A stretch of DNA of 64,000 nt from Peptococcaceae bacterium UBA5767 (GTDB taxonomy: Bacteria; Bacillota; TC1; UBA5767). The position numbers were made by a program, and so were the translations under genes. Location of the stretch: the NCBI GenBank assembly GCA_002418765.1, contig DIET01000038.1, positions 1-64,000 of the forward strand, read 5' to 3'. Below, in pieces: positions 50,137-58,242 of this stretch (positions are counted from its first letter, which is position 1; each line of letters begins with the position of its first letter). The notes under the pieces are model-generated. The model did no database searches and was not told the DNA's origin. It saw only the letters and a program-made list of their open reading frames with translations.

Positions 50137-51570
50137 ATGAAAATTAGAAAAGATTTTGTGACCAATTCCAGTAGCACCAGTTTTGGCACAGCAGCGGCAA
50201 CGGGTTTTATATCTGCTATCCTATCCACTTTGGGACTTAGTTCTGCTTATGCTGCCAGTGAGGCCGCAGAAGAGCTACCCAAGGATAGTGAAGGAGCATC
50301 TGGTCCGGATCGGGATTTTAATCCCCAAACACTGGTAGAATCGGATATACCTCTTGAAGAGAAGATGAAAAAAATCGACCGGGAAATTGCTGAGTATGAA
50401 AAAGAGTGGCAAGAGAATAAGGATAGCTATGAAGGAGATGACTACCAAGCCAAGAAGAAAGAATATGATGAATATAAGGAATATTTAGAGAGTCAGAAAG
50501 AAAGAGCGGAATACATCGAATATGAAAAAGAAGTAGAAAAGGTAATGAAAGAAGCAGAGGCGGAGTACAAGAAAGACTGGATTGATCATCGAAAAGAAGA
50601 TCTTAAGGAAGCCAGAGAACAGATTGAAATGATTGAAGCCACCATACGAGGCTATGGAAAATCAGGTTATGATGTGGAAGAAGCCAAGGCGCAGTTGGAG
50701 ATGTACAAGGCCAAGGAGCGTGATTTGGACAAGGCCTTGAAAAAAGAAGGTGTGGACTTTGATTACCAAGCCAAGGAAAGAGAAGACATTGGTCCTAGTA
50801 AGGTGATGCAGGAGAAGATGGCGGAGATTGATGCGGAATACCAACGTGCTTTGGATGAAATAAGACAGGAAAAAATTATTGAACGCAAAAAAGAGATCAT
50901 CCGGCGTAATCAAAAGGCCTGGGAAGAAGAAAGTCGGGCTCATTCCGATTTTGCTAACCTGGCAGATCGTTACAAGAAAGCGGCTGAAATTATCCAAATG
51001 GGCGCCGACATAGGCGTAGACATATTGGAAAAAGTGACCGGACCTGTAGGAAAAACCATCAAGAAAGCATATGTAGGCGGTAAGGGTTTGGGAAGTGGAG
51101 TGGGTGAAGCTTGGGCTGATCCGGCCAATGCTAGTTCTCATATCGTCAAGGGTGCGATCAAGGGTGCAGGCGATGTCGCTAAGGAATTTACCGATTCTCA
51201 ATTGGTAAAAGATGGAATTGGGTATGTATCGGAAATTTCTCAAGGTGGAATAGAGAGTTATCAAAAGGGTGAAGATATCACGAAGGGAATGGGGAAGGGC
51301 TTTGGTCGAGCCACAATCGATACTGTGGTAGACCGTGGAGCCAATAAGTTCTTTGGACCACTGGCTGAAGTGGATGCAGGGAGTACTCCCGTCAAATCGC
51401 TGCTAAAAAGCCTCAAAGACAGTGATTCACCTGTGCGCAAGGCCTTGGTAGACAGTGCCAAGGAAAATTTGAGCAAGCAGGCTATTAATCAGGCCAAGAA
51501 TGATTGGAAGGGGCAAGGGATGGTTTCGTCAGATTGGTCGATGATGAGTGATTTTACGGGCACCATATAG
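50137..51570 (+). CDS. Large coiled-coil protein with N-terminal 'FVTNSSSTSF' motif
   Basis: 477 aa, starting directly after the radical SAM stop codon (RBS GGAGGGG). Layout: residues 1-16 'MKIRKDFVTNSSSTSF', a motif I recall at the N-terminus of many uncharacterised clostridial proteins; 17-43 hydrophobic Ala/Gly/Ser-rich, ending in 'SSAYAAS' like a signal-peptidase site; ~68-290 highly charged Glu/Lys helices, surely coiled coil; ~293-420 Gly-rich amphipathic segments ('VTGPVGKTIKKAYVGGKGLGSGVGEAW') like the pretoxin or stalk parts of polymorphic toxins; a tail without recognisable toxin domain. The function is unknown. Likely modified by the radical SAM enzyme. Confidence 0.75.
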   Translation: MKIRKDFVTNSSSTSFGTAAATGFISAILSTLGLSSAYAASEAAEELPKDSEGASGPDRDFNPQTLVESDIPLEEKMKKIDREIAEYEKEWQENKDSYEGDDYQAKKKEYDEYKEYLESQKERAEYIEYEKEVEKVMKEAEAEYKKDWIDHRKEDLKEAREQIEMIEATIRGYGKSGYDVEEAKAQLEMYKAKERDLDKALKKEGVDFDYQAKEREDIGPSKVMQEKMAEIDAEYQRALDEIRQEKIIERKKEIIRRNQKAWEEESRAHSDFANLADRYKKAAEIIQMGADIGVDILEKVTGPVGKTIKKAYVGGKGLGSGVGEAWADPANASSHIVKGAIKGAGDVAKEFTDSQLVKDGIGYVSEISQGGIESYQKGEDITKGMGKGFGRATIDTVVDRGANKFFGPLAEVDAGSTPVKSLLKSLKDSDSPVRKALVDSAKENLSKQAINQAKNDWKGQGMVSSDWSMMSDFTGTI

Positions 51571-51606
51571 ATGAATTGCTGTTATGGACAATAAAGGAGG
51601 AACAAT

Positions 51607-52548
51607 ATGCAAACCACGTTGAAACTATATACCCAGGATCTAAGTTGGCTAGGACAAGTTTTTGATGAAAAGTTTTTGGCTTCTCCGTTGACTGAGGAAA
51701 GACTGGAGTCTTTTACGGAAACTGACAAGGAACGATTGGCTGAAAATGGTGTTATCAAGGAAGATGGCACCATTGAACCGGAAGCTTATGCTCTGTTGGA
51801 CGTGTTGGCAAAACCAGAAACAGTGGTGGACATTATATTGCGACGAGGACCCTTTCAAGCTAGACAAATCCTTTATCGAAATAAACAATCTTTGGTTTCG
51901 GCCGTCTATGAAGAAGATAGAGTGCTGTTGGCTATGCCACCCAAAACGATTAGGCTGATGGATTTGGTGGAAGGCTATTTCGGAAAGAGCTCGGTCATGG
52001 GCTGTAATCTCTCTGTACAACTGGATGATGTTACGGCTATGGTTTTTTTGGTCCTGATCGATCATTATCGGCGTGCTAGTTTTAAAGCTATGGCAGAAGA
52101 AAAAGAGTTTCTTTATACGGGAGCCAAACAGATTGATATCCAAGAAGGAATTGATGAGATCAAGGAAAATGTACAAAGTTTGGCCTATCAATTGTTTTTG
52201 CTTCGTGGAGGATACCCTCCCATATCAGGCACTGAAGTAGAAGAATCATTGCAAAAATGCCTTGCACTTGATCTTGTTTCGCAACAGGATGGGTACTATG
52301 TTCCCATCGGTGAGGCGATGCTGTTTGCTGGTAGCTTTTTGGTGCTGGAGAATTTTCTTTCCTTGGTTGTGGGTACCCAAAAAGATGAGGAGCTTTACCG
52401 TAGCCATGGACTCATCATACAGGCTGGTCCCATCGATTTGATCTATATGGAGAGCACACAAGAAGGTATCCTTTTGGAGTGCATATCCAGCAAAGAAGCG
52501 TCATCTTTATTGGCTGAGATTATTCATTTACCAGCTGATGTCATTTAA
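51607..52548 (+). CDS. Uncharacterised protein, operon partner of the FVTNSSSTSF protein
   Basis: 313 aa from ATG 51607 (AAAGGAGGA upstream). Predicted soluble alpha/beta protein with no signal peptide, no TM helix and no Cys-rich motif. It mixes acidic helices in the first 70 residues, a beta-rich part (~75-110, 'PFQARQILYRNKQSLVSAVYEE' region), helices, and a beta-rich C-terminus. A loose likeness to EspG-type chaperones of type VII secretion was considered from general layout only and is not supported by a motif. Its place, 36 bp after the coiled-coil gene, suggests a chaperone, adaptor or immunity-like partner. It overlaps mutY by 11 bp. Confidence 0.65.
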   Translation: MQTTLKLYTQDLSWLGQVFDEKFLASPLTEERLESFTETDKERLAENGVIKEDGTIEPEAYALLDVLAKPETVVDIILRRGPFQARQILYRNKQSLVSAVYEEDRVLLAMPPKTIRLMDLVEGYFGKSSVMGCNLSVQLDDVTAMVFLVLIDHYRRASFKAMAEEKEFLYTGAKQIDIQEGIDEIKENVQSLAYQLFLLRGGYPPISGTEVEESLQKCLALDLVSQQDGYYVPIGEAMLFAGSFLVLENFLSLVVGTQKDEELYRSHGLIIQAGPIDLIYMESTQEGILLECISSKEASSLLAEIIHLPADVI

Positions 52549-53632
52549 TGAAAAGCGTGAAGTAAGGGCTGCGGATCAGTGCCTTTCACGTATGGCCGAG
52601 ATGCTTTCTAATTGGTATCATGCCAACCACCGGGATTTGCCTTGGCGTCATACAAAAGACCCTTATGCGATTTGGATATCAGAAATCATGGCACAGCAGA
52701 CCAGAATATCTGCCTTGCTACCTTACTATGAGAGGTTTATGATACGTTTTCCTGATATACGTTCCTTGGCTAAGGCTTCTATGGATGATGTTTTGCTGGT
52801 CTGGGCTGGACTTGGTTACTACAAACGGGCTCACAATTTGCATATGAGTGCTAAAAGAATGGTTGAGGAATATGCTGGAATCTTTCCTAGAGACGTGTCA
52901 GTATTGCAATCCTTCCCTGGAATAGGCGAATATACGGCAGGGGCGATAGCCAGTATCTGTTATGGGTTACCAACTGCGGCCGTGGATGGCAATGTCAAAC
53001 GAGTCTATGCTCGATTGCTGGCTGTTGATGATGAAGTGAACTCCAAAAACATGCTTACGAAGTCCAAGCAGTTTGTTGCAAGTCTTATGCCCTATGCTGA
53101 ACCTTCTGTGCTGACACAGTCATTGATGGAGTTGGGTGCGCTGGTTTGCTCGCCAAAGCGACCAAAGTGTCAGGTTTGTCCTTTTGAAAAGGATTGTAAG
53201 GCTCATGATACAGGACAAGAAGAGACATGGCCGGTTAAGTTAAAGAAACCTACACAGAAGACCAAGTACTGGACTGTCTTGGTGATCATCAATTCCACAG
53301 GTGATATTTTGCTCAGAAAGCGAAGCGAGACCTTGCTTCAAGGACTATACCAGTATGTACTCTGTGATGGAAAGTTATCCGACAATGAGGTCATGTCTAC
53401 GCTGGAGACGTCAGGATTCACTGTGAACAGCATGAAACCACTCGGTAAAAGTCGTCATCTGTTCACGCATCTCATCTGGGAAATGGTTGGCTATGTATGT
53501 TATGTTGACCATGCAGAAGAACACAGCTTGTGTCCGGAGTATTCCTATTACTCAAGAGCACAATGGGAAGGATTGGCGTTTCCCACGGCTTTGGCTTATT
53601 ATAATCGTCAAATATCTCAGTTTTTAGAATGA
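52538..53632 (+). CDS. mutY: A/G-specific adenine glycosylase
   Basis: 364 aa. Removes adenine mispaired with 8-oxoguanine. The helix-hairpin-helix 'LQSFPGIGEYTAGAIAS' (~121-137) is followed by catalytic Asp in 'AAVDGNVKRV' (~145-154); Glu in 'SEIMAQQT' (~48-55) is the acid. The 4Fe-4S cluster motif C-x6-C-x2-C-x5-C is at ~205-221. The C-terminal NUDIX-like domain for 8-oxoG recognition (~240-364) is present. ATG 52538 overlaps the previous gene by 11 bp; ATG 52592 is a possible shorter start that would still keep the catalytic domain. Confidence 0.94.
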   Translation: MSFNEKREVRAADQCLSRMAEMLSNWYHANHRDLPWRHTKDPYAIWISEIMAQQTRISALLPYYERFMIRFPDIRSLAKASMDDVLLVWAGLGYYKRAHNLHMSAKRMVEEYAGIFPRDVSVLQSFPGIGEYTAGAIASICYGLPTAAVDGNVKRVYARLLAVDDEVNSKNMLTKSKQFVASLMPYAEPSVLTQSLMELGALVCSPKRPKCQVCPFEKDCKAHDTGQEETWPVKLKKPTQKTKYWTVLVIINSTGDILLRKRSETLLQGLYQYVLCDGKLSDNEVMSTLETSGFTVNSMKPLGKSRHLFTHLIWEMVGYVCYVDHAEEHSLCPEYSYYSRAQWEGLAFPTALAYYNRQISQFLE

Positions 53633-53715
53633 TGTATGGCTTACATATGTGTAAAGCATATTCCCTTGATGGACAGACAAAAGGAAGAATCAATGGAACA
53701 AAGCAGTGGAGGAGA

Positions 53716-53778
53716 ATGAACCGGTTTATCAAAAAAAGAAGGTCGTGGGTTTTGTTTTTTCTGGATAAAGCACGATAA
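53716..53778 (+). CDS. Possible 20-residue peptide ORF
   Basis: ATG 53716 follows GGAGGAGA closely and opens 20 codons: basic 'MNRFIKKRRSW', then 'VLFFLDKAR'. The mix of a basic head and a hydrophobic stretch is typical of small membrane-active or regulatory peptides. The RBS is as good as those of real genes. There is no further evidence of expression, and the ORF may be chance. It lies 26 bp before a terminator, which would end its mRNA. Confidence 0.25.
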   Translation: MNRFIKKRRSWVLFFLDKAR

Positions 53779-53803
53779 TACAAGGGTTATGACTATTTTG
53801 GAT

Positions 53804-53830
53804 AAAATCAGAGTAACCTACTCTGATTTT
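53804..53830. terminator. Terminator downstream of mutY
   Basis: AAAATCAGAGT (53804-53814) and ACTCTGATTTT (53820-53830) form an 11-bp stem with loop AACCT, followed by ATTGTT. Probably ends the transcript starting upstream of 48207. Confidence 0.85.
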
Positions 53831-54056
53831 ATTGTTCTTAGGAAAATTCCCAATCACACATCGTTCTATAGGTGCCGTCTGGGCTCTCTTGGTCCTTTTG
53901 CTTGCAGATGCTGTTGGTCAGTTAATCCTTGGGTGGGTAAGCGTAGTTTGTTGTTTTTGCCTTGCTAGCTTTCTTTAGGCACATTGGCATAATGATGCAA
54001 TTTGTAGTAATCTTAGACAACAGCTCATGGAAGAGCATTGCTTAGGGGAGGAAAAT

Positions 54057-55094
54057 ATGAACGTATTTACACCGTATGAAATTAAAAATTTAAAGCTGAA
54101 AAATAGGATTGTGTTTCCGCCAATGGATCTGTATTGTTCGAAAGGTGAGGGAGTTTTAAATGATGAGCATTATGTTCATTATGTCAGTAGGGCAGTCGGT
54201 GGCGTAGGACTTATCATTATGGAAGCCACTGCTGTCGTGCAAAATGGCAGAATCTCTGATCAATGTTTGGGCATCTGGGATGATTCCCACGTGGAAGGAC
54301 TAAAGCGTGTTGTTGACGGAGTCAGAAATTACGGAGCAGCCATTGCCTTGCAATTGAATCATGCTGGAAGAAAATGTAGAGCGAATGGGGATGATTTGAA
54401 TTACACGGTTGCTCCGAGCCCAATTTCTTTCGATGATACCTATAGAGTGCCAAAAGAAATCAGCAAGAAAGAGATTGATGAAGTGGTTGCTCATTTTAGG
54501 GAAGCTGCGAAACGAGCTGATCAGGCGGGATTCGATGCCATCGAAATTCATGGTGCCCATGGATATTTGATTAGTGAGTTTTTATCTCCTTTGAGTAACA
54601 AAAGAATGGATGAATACGGCGGAAATATAGACAATCGGGTGCGTCTCCTTCGGGAAGTATTGGAGGCTGTTCATGAGGTTTGGCCAAGTCATAAGGCTTT
54701 GCTCCTGAGATTATCCGCTACTGACCATCTTCCGGAAGGCATGACATTGGAGGAAACAGTTCAAGTGGTCAATAGGGTAAAGGATCTGGTGGATATTTTC
54801 CATATCAGTTCAGGCGGGGTTCAACAGGCATCCATTCACTTGTTCCCAGGGTACCAAATTGGTCTATCTGAAACAATCAAACATAGGTGTCAGGTGCCAA
54901 CGATCGCAGTGGGGCTTATTAAGGATTTTGATGTTATAGAAGAAATTTTGGGCAATGAACGGGCTGATTTGGTGGCCATGGGGCGGGCGTTGTTCCGTAA
55001 CCCATATGCGGTACTGCAGAAAGCTTTTGAAAAGGGTATTCCTATCGAGTATCCTGGTATTTACGAAGAAGCTTTTTTAGATAAGCTTCGTTAG
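54057..55094 (+). CDS. NADH:flavin oxidoreductase, Old Yellow Enzyme family
   Basis: 345 aa from ATG 54057 (GGGGAGG upstream); a start at 54027 would add ten unsupported residues. FMN-dependent TIM-barrel reductases that reduce activated C=C bonds using NAD(P)H. 'LKNRIVFPPMD' (~15-25), 'LQLNHAGRK' (~97-105), 'IEIHGAHGYLISEFLSP' (~162-178) with the substrate-binding His pair region, and the FMN phosphate motif 'DLVAMGRALFRNPY' (~302-315). Single-domain form: it lacks the Fe-S/FAD half of 2,4-dienoyl-CoA reductase. The substrate is unknown. Monocistronic, with terminator. Confidence 0.92.
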   Translation: MNVFTPYEIKNLKLKNRIVFPPMDLYCSKGEGVLNDEHYVHYVSRAVGGVGLIIMEATAVVQNGRISDQCLGIWDDSHVEGLKRVVDGVRNYGAAIALQLNHAGRKCRANGDDLNYTVAPSPISFDDTYRVPKEISKKEIDEVVAHFREAAKRADQAGFDAIEIHGAHGYLISEFLSPLSNKRMDEYGGNIDNRVRLLREVLEAVHEVWPSHKALLLRLSATDHLPEGMTLEETVQVVNRVKDLVDIFHISSGGVQQASIHLFPGYQIGLSETIKHRCQVPTIAVGLIKDFDVIEEILGNERADLVAMGRALFRNPYAVLQKAFEKGIPIEYPGIYEEAFLDKLR

Positions 55095-55100
55095 AATAAC

Positions 55101-55127
55101 AGGCTCATCAAATGATGGGCTTTTTTT
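55101..55127 (+). terminator. Terminator after the Old Yellow Enzyme gene
   Basis: AGGCTCATC and GATGGGCT pair (with one G-T) around AAAT and are followed by seven T. It separates the gene from the zinc operon. Confidence 0.85.
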
Positions 55128-55185
55128 ATTTGGTTATTTATTTTGCTAAAATAATTTGCCAAAGGGTAAACTTCGTCTTACAATG

Positions 55186-55208
55186 TAAATGCGAATCATT
55201 CGCATTTA
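55186..55208 (+). promoter_or_regulatory. Perfect 23-bp palindrome, Zur/Fur-family operator
   Basis: The arms 55186-55196 and 55198-55208 are exact inverted repeats around a single central C (arm reads TAAATGCGAAT). Size, AT-rich ends and 1-bp centre are those of a Zur/Fur box. It lies 24 bp before the metal-binding-protein gene, and the operon's last gene encodes a Fur-family regulator, so metal-dependent autoregulated repression is expected. Zinc is more likely than iron or manganese because of the ZnuABC type of transporter. Confidence 0.85.
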
Positions 55209-55231
55209 GTAAGGAAAAGGGGTAGTCCAAC

Positions 55232-56128
55232 ATGCAGATAGGAATTCGTAAAGATAAAGCGATGATCTTTATTAAATTTATTTTCTTGTTCATTTTGTTG
55301 ATGAGCGTAATACTGGGATGTGCCCGAAATGAAACGGTTATTGACGATGACCGAATGGTAGTGGCGGTGAGCATTGTACCCCAAAAAGCCTTCGTAGAGG
55401 CAGTGGCAGGTGATCTTGTTGATGTGGTGGTGATGATTCCGCCGGGGAGCAATCCTAGCAATTATGAGCCTTCTCCTATGGAAATGGAGAAATTTAGTCA
55501 ATCTAGCATATATTTTACCACAGGAGTAGCCACCGAAGAGTCGAACATTTTACCTTTTACTGAGGATTTATCTGCATTGCGCCTTGTTTCTCTGGAAAAA
55601 GAGGTTGCGAAAATCTACAAGGAATTGTATGTATCGCCAGGGAAGAGAGATCCCCATATTTGGCTTTCTCCTAAACGAGCAAGTATTATGGTTGACGTGA
55701 TAGCGAGAGAGCTAAGCCTGTTGGATCCTGTTCATGAAAAGACATATCAGGAACGAGCCCGTGTCTATATGGATGAATTGGCTCTGTTGGACCGTGATAT
55801 CAAGAGAGTCATGGAGAATGTCATGGCGAAAAAATTTATTGTATTTCATCCGGCTTATTCCTATTTGGCAGATGATTATGGCTTGGACATGTATGCGTTA
55901 GAACAAGATGGTAAGGAGGCTACATCCCGAAGATTGGAAGAAATGATTGATTTGGCCAAGGCAGAAAATATTCGAGTGATTTTTTATCAGGCTGAGATTT
56001 CCAGTAGACAGGCTGAATCCTTTGCAGAAGAAATTGATGGTCAGACGATGATGCTGGCGCCATTGGCGTATGATTATGTAGAAAACTATAGAGAGATGAT
56101 TGGCTTGATGGCTGAGGTTATGCAATGA
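55232..56128 (+). CDS. znuA: Metal-binding lipoprotein of a zinc/manganese ABC importer
   Basis: 298 aa. The N-terminal signal has lipobox 'ILGC' (Cys30). A cluster A-I solute-binding protein: 'PGSNPSNYEPSP' (71-82), 'DPHIWLSP' (140-147), 'FHPAYSY' (205-211) and Asp281 in 'AYDYVENY'. The usual first His ligand (PHxYEPTP in ZnuA) is Asn77 here, so only His142, His206 and an acidic residue remain obvious. There is no His-rich loop. Such variants exist in Firmicutes, but the metal cannot be fixed from sequence. First gene of the Zur-controlled operon; overlaps the ATPase gene by 4 bp. Confidence 0.87.
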   Translation: MQIGIRKDKAMIFIKFIFLFILLMSVILGCARNETVIDDDRMVVAVSIVPQKAFVEAVAGDLVDVVVMIPPGSNPSNYEPSPMEMEKFSQSSIYFTTGVATEESNILPFTEDLSALRLVSLEKEVAKIYKELYVSPGKRDPHIWLSPKRASIMVDVIARELSLLDPVHEKTYQERARVYMDELALLDRDIKRVMENVMAKKFIVFHPAYSYLADDYGLDMYALEQDGKEATSRRLEEMIDLAKAENIRVIFYQAEISSRQAESFAEEIDGQTMMLAPLAYDYVENYREMIGLMAEVMQ

Positions 56129-56928
56129 TTTCTGTTGAACAATTGATGGAGAAAAAGAATAGCAACAAAGCATTGTCCGTTCAGGGACTGACCGTGCGGT
56201 ATGGATCGATGGTAGCGCTACGTGACGTGGATCTTACGATTATGGAAGGCGAATATTTGGGAATTATCGGACCCAATGGTGGCGGTAAGACGACCTTTTT
56301 GAAGGCGCTACTTGGTTTGGTGCCTTTTGACAGTGGAAGCATTCGTATTTTCAACAAAAAACCTCGGGAAACAGGGAAACTAATCGGATATGTTCCTCAA
56401 GTGAGTTCTTTGGACAAGGCATTTCCCATCACGCTGTATCAGGTGGTCTTGACGGGTCGATTGGGGTCCAAATTGAGTTGGTTTCATCAATACAGCAAGG
56501 AAGATAGAATCAAAGCTGATGAGGCATTGGAACAGGTGGGGATAGAGAAACTCAAAGATCGACAAATCTCAGAATTATCCGGGGGAGAGTTTCAACGAAT
56601 GTTGATTGCCAGGGCTCTTACAGTGGAGCCCAAACTTCTACTGCTTGATGAACCAACAGCCAGTGTGGATGCTCAGTCAAGAGAGAAGATATTTTCTCTT
56701 TTACATGATTTGAATGACAAAATGACCATTGTTTTGGTCACCCATGATCTTTTGGCTGTTTCATCGTATGTAAAAACTTTGGCTTGCATCAATGAGAAAC
56801 TCATTTATCATGGGGGTAAAGAAATCGATGAACAGGTGGTAGAACATCTTTATGGATGCCCCATTGATTTGATCGCTCACGGTGTGCCGCACCGGGTGCT
56901 TAAGGAACATGAGGAGGGAATCTCATGA
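56125..56928 (+). CDS. znuC: Zinc/manganese ABC importer, ATP-binding protein
   Basis: 267 aa. A single ABC ATPase domain: Walker A 'GPNGGGKTT' (~49-57), Q-loop 'GYVPQVSS', signature 'LSGGEFQR' (~151-158), Walker B 'LLLLDEPTASVD' and switch His in 'VLVTHD'. The C-terminus carries the extension typical of the metal-importer ATPases. Coupled by 4-bp overlaps to both znuA upstream and znuB downstream. Confidence 0.92.
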   Translation: MISVEQLMEKKNSNKALSVQGLTVRYGSMVALRDVDLTIMEGEYLGIIGPNGGGKTTFLKALLGLVPFDSGSIRIFNKKPRETGKLIGYVPQVSSLDKAFPITLYQVVLTGRLGSKLSWFHQYSKEDRIKADEALEQVGIEKLKDRQISELSGGEFQRMLIARALTVEPKLLLLDEPTASVDAQSREKIFSLLHDLNDKMTIVLVTHDLLAVSSYVKTLACINEKLIYHGGKEIDEQVVEHLYGCPIDLIAHGVPHRVLKEHEEGIS

Positions 56929-57746
56929 TAGCAGCTTTGTTTGAATACCAGTTTCTTCAAAATGCAGTCTGGGCAAGTTTATTGGCTAGCATTGTCTGTG
57001 GTATCATGGGCGTCATCATTGTGGAGAAGAAATTGGTCATGATGAGTGGAGGCATTGCGCATACTTCTTACGGGGGTGTAGGTCTGGGTTACTTGTTGGG
57101 ATTTGAACCCATTTTGGGCGCTTTTGTGATTTCCTTGCTGGCAGCATTGGGTATTGCTTATATCAAAAGGCACGGTGGGACCCATTCTGATGTAGTTATT
57201 GGACTGTTTTGGAGCATGGGCATGGCCTTGGGTATCTTGTTCATTGGACTGGCGCCTGGTTATCCACCCGATTTGACATCCTATTTGTTTGGTAATATTC
57301 TTTCGGTTACTCAGTCCGATTTGGTGTGGATGCTTTTATTGTCCGTGATTGTGATGGTTATCGTAATCTCTTTTTTCAGTTATTGGAAGTCATATCTCTT
57401 TGATGATGAATTTGCTACCATCGTGGGAATAAAGACTTCTTTTTTGGAATATCTTCTCTTTATTCTTATTGCTATGGCGGTTGTGGTATTGATCCGTGTC
57501 GTAGGAATTGTATTGGTCCTGGCTCTCTTTACAGCTCCCACTGCCGTTGCCTCCTTGGTCTCCAAGCAATTGAGCGAGCGTATGGTGTGGGCTACCTTCT
57601 TTGGGATTTTCTTTAGTTTGATGGGGCTGATGATATCTTACCAGCTTAATATATCATCTGGAGCGGCCATTGTTTTGGTGGCATCGTTGGTTTATTTGCT
57701 GGCTTATGTAGGGGTCGTCTTATCGAAAATGAAGTGTAGGGAGTGA
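56925..57746 (+). CDS. znuB: Zinc/manganese ABC importer, permease
   Basis: 273 aa, about eight TM helices. Shows the ABC-3 (ZnuB/MntB) family pattern 'MMSGGIAHTSYGGVGLGYLLG' in ~39-59 and 'VRVVGIVLVLALFTAPTAVASL' around 180-205. It forms the channel for the metal delivered by the ZnuA-like lipoprotein. Ends 4 bp before the Fur-family gene. The operon order SBP-ATPase-permease-regulator is common in Firmicutes. Confidence 0.92.
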   Translation: MIAALFEYQFLQNAVWASLLASIVCGIMGVIIVEKKLVMMSGGIAHTSYGGVGLGYLLGFEPILGAFVISLLAALGIAYIKRHGGTHSDVVIGLFWSMGMALGILFIGLAPGYPPDLTSYLFGNILSVTQSDLVWMLLLSVIVMVIVISFFSYWKSYLFDDEFATIVGIKTSFLEYLLFILIAMAVVVLIRVVGIVLVLALFTAPTAVASLVSKQLSERMVWATFFGIFFSLMGLMISYQLNISSGAAIVLVASLVYLLAYVGVVLSKMKCRE

Positions 57747-57750
57747 GATC

Positions 57751-58197
57751 GTGTCCAAAAGAACAATGCAAAGGGACCAAATAGAACTCCATCAACGAGG
57801 CATGAAGAATACAAAGCAACGGAACATGGTTTACCATGTTCTTAAGCAGTCTGAGTCTCCTCTTACTGCAGATGATATTTTTAGTGAATTGCAGAGGCAG
57901 TCTTGTCATATTAGTTTATCGACGGTTTATCGAGTATTGGAGTTGTTTACAGACAGAGGTTTGATTATTAAGACGACACTGTTGCTACAAAATAAGGCTG
58001 TTTATGAATTTATCAATAAAGATCAAACACATTATTTGATCTGCATGCATTGCCATCGCAATATTCCTATTGAGTATTGTCCAGTACATGAGATAGAAGA
58101 GGATTTGGTCAGAAAAACGCAGTTCAAGATCATTGGGCATCGTTTGGATATTTATGGCTTTTGTCCTGAATGTCAAAAGAAGATGGATAAAGAATGA
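57751..58197 (+). CDS. zur: Fur family metalloregulator (Zur type)
   Basis: 148 aa from GTG 57751, with GGGAG upstream. N-terminal winged helix with 'KNTKQRNMVYHVLKQSESPLTADDIF' over ~19-44 and 'HISLSTVYRVLELFTDRGLI' over ~52-71. Dimerisation domain with 'HYLICMHCHRNI' and 'GFCPECQKK': two CxxC pairs binding structural zinc. It lies at the end of the zinc-import operon and presumably binds the palindrome at 55186-55208. Zur is inferred from the neighbours; Fur or PerR is less likely. Confidence 0.85.
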   Translation: MSKRTMQRDQIELHQRGMKNTKQRNMVYHVLKQSESPLTADDIFSELQRQSCHISLSTVYRVLELFTDRGLIIKTTLLLQNKAVYEFINKDQTHYLICMHCHRNIPIEYCPVHEIEEDLVRKTQFKIIGHRLDIYGFCPECQKKMDKE

Positions 58198-58209
58198 CCA
58201 AATAGGCAT

Positions 58210-58242
58210 AAAAAAGGTTGCACGCAAGTGCAACCTTTTTTT
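58210..58242. terminator. Bidirectional terminator between zur and the permease gene
   Basis: AAAAAAGGTTGCAC (58210-58223) and GTGCAACCTTTTTT form a 14-bp stem with loop GCAA. T-runs on both strands end the zinc operon and the convergent permease transcript. Confidence 0.92.

Larger units (their letters stand above)
53633..54056 (+). other. Intergenic region between mutY and the Old Yellow Enzyme gene
   Basis: 424 bp without a gene of normal size. It holds a 20-codon ORF with a strong RBS (53716-53778), a terminator (53804-53830) and, after that, about 220 bp of low-complexity T/G-rich sequence in which no clear gene, repeat or RNA structure was found. The promoter of the next gene must lie here; CATAAT at 53989-53994 is one candidate -10, without a good -35 box. 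Confidence 0.6.

Noticed and set aside
51607..52548. EspG-like chaperone of a type VII secretion system
   Set aside because: No WXG100 protein, EccC/EssC ATPase or other T7SS gene is near, and no diagnostic motif was seen.
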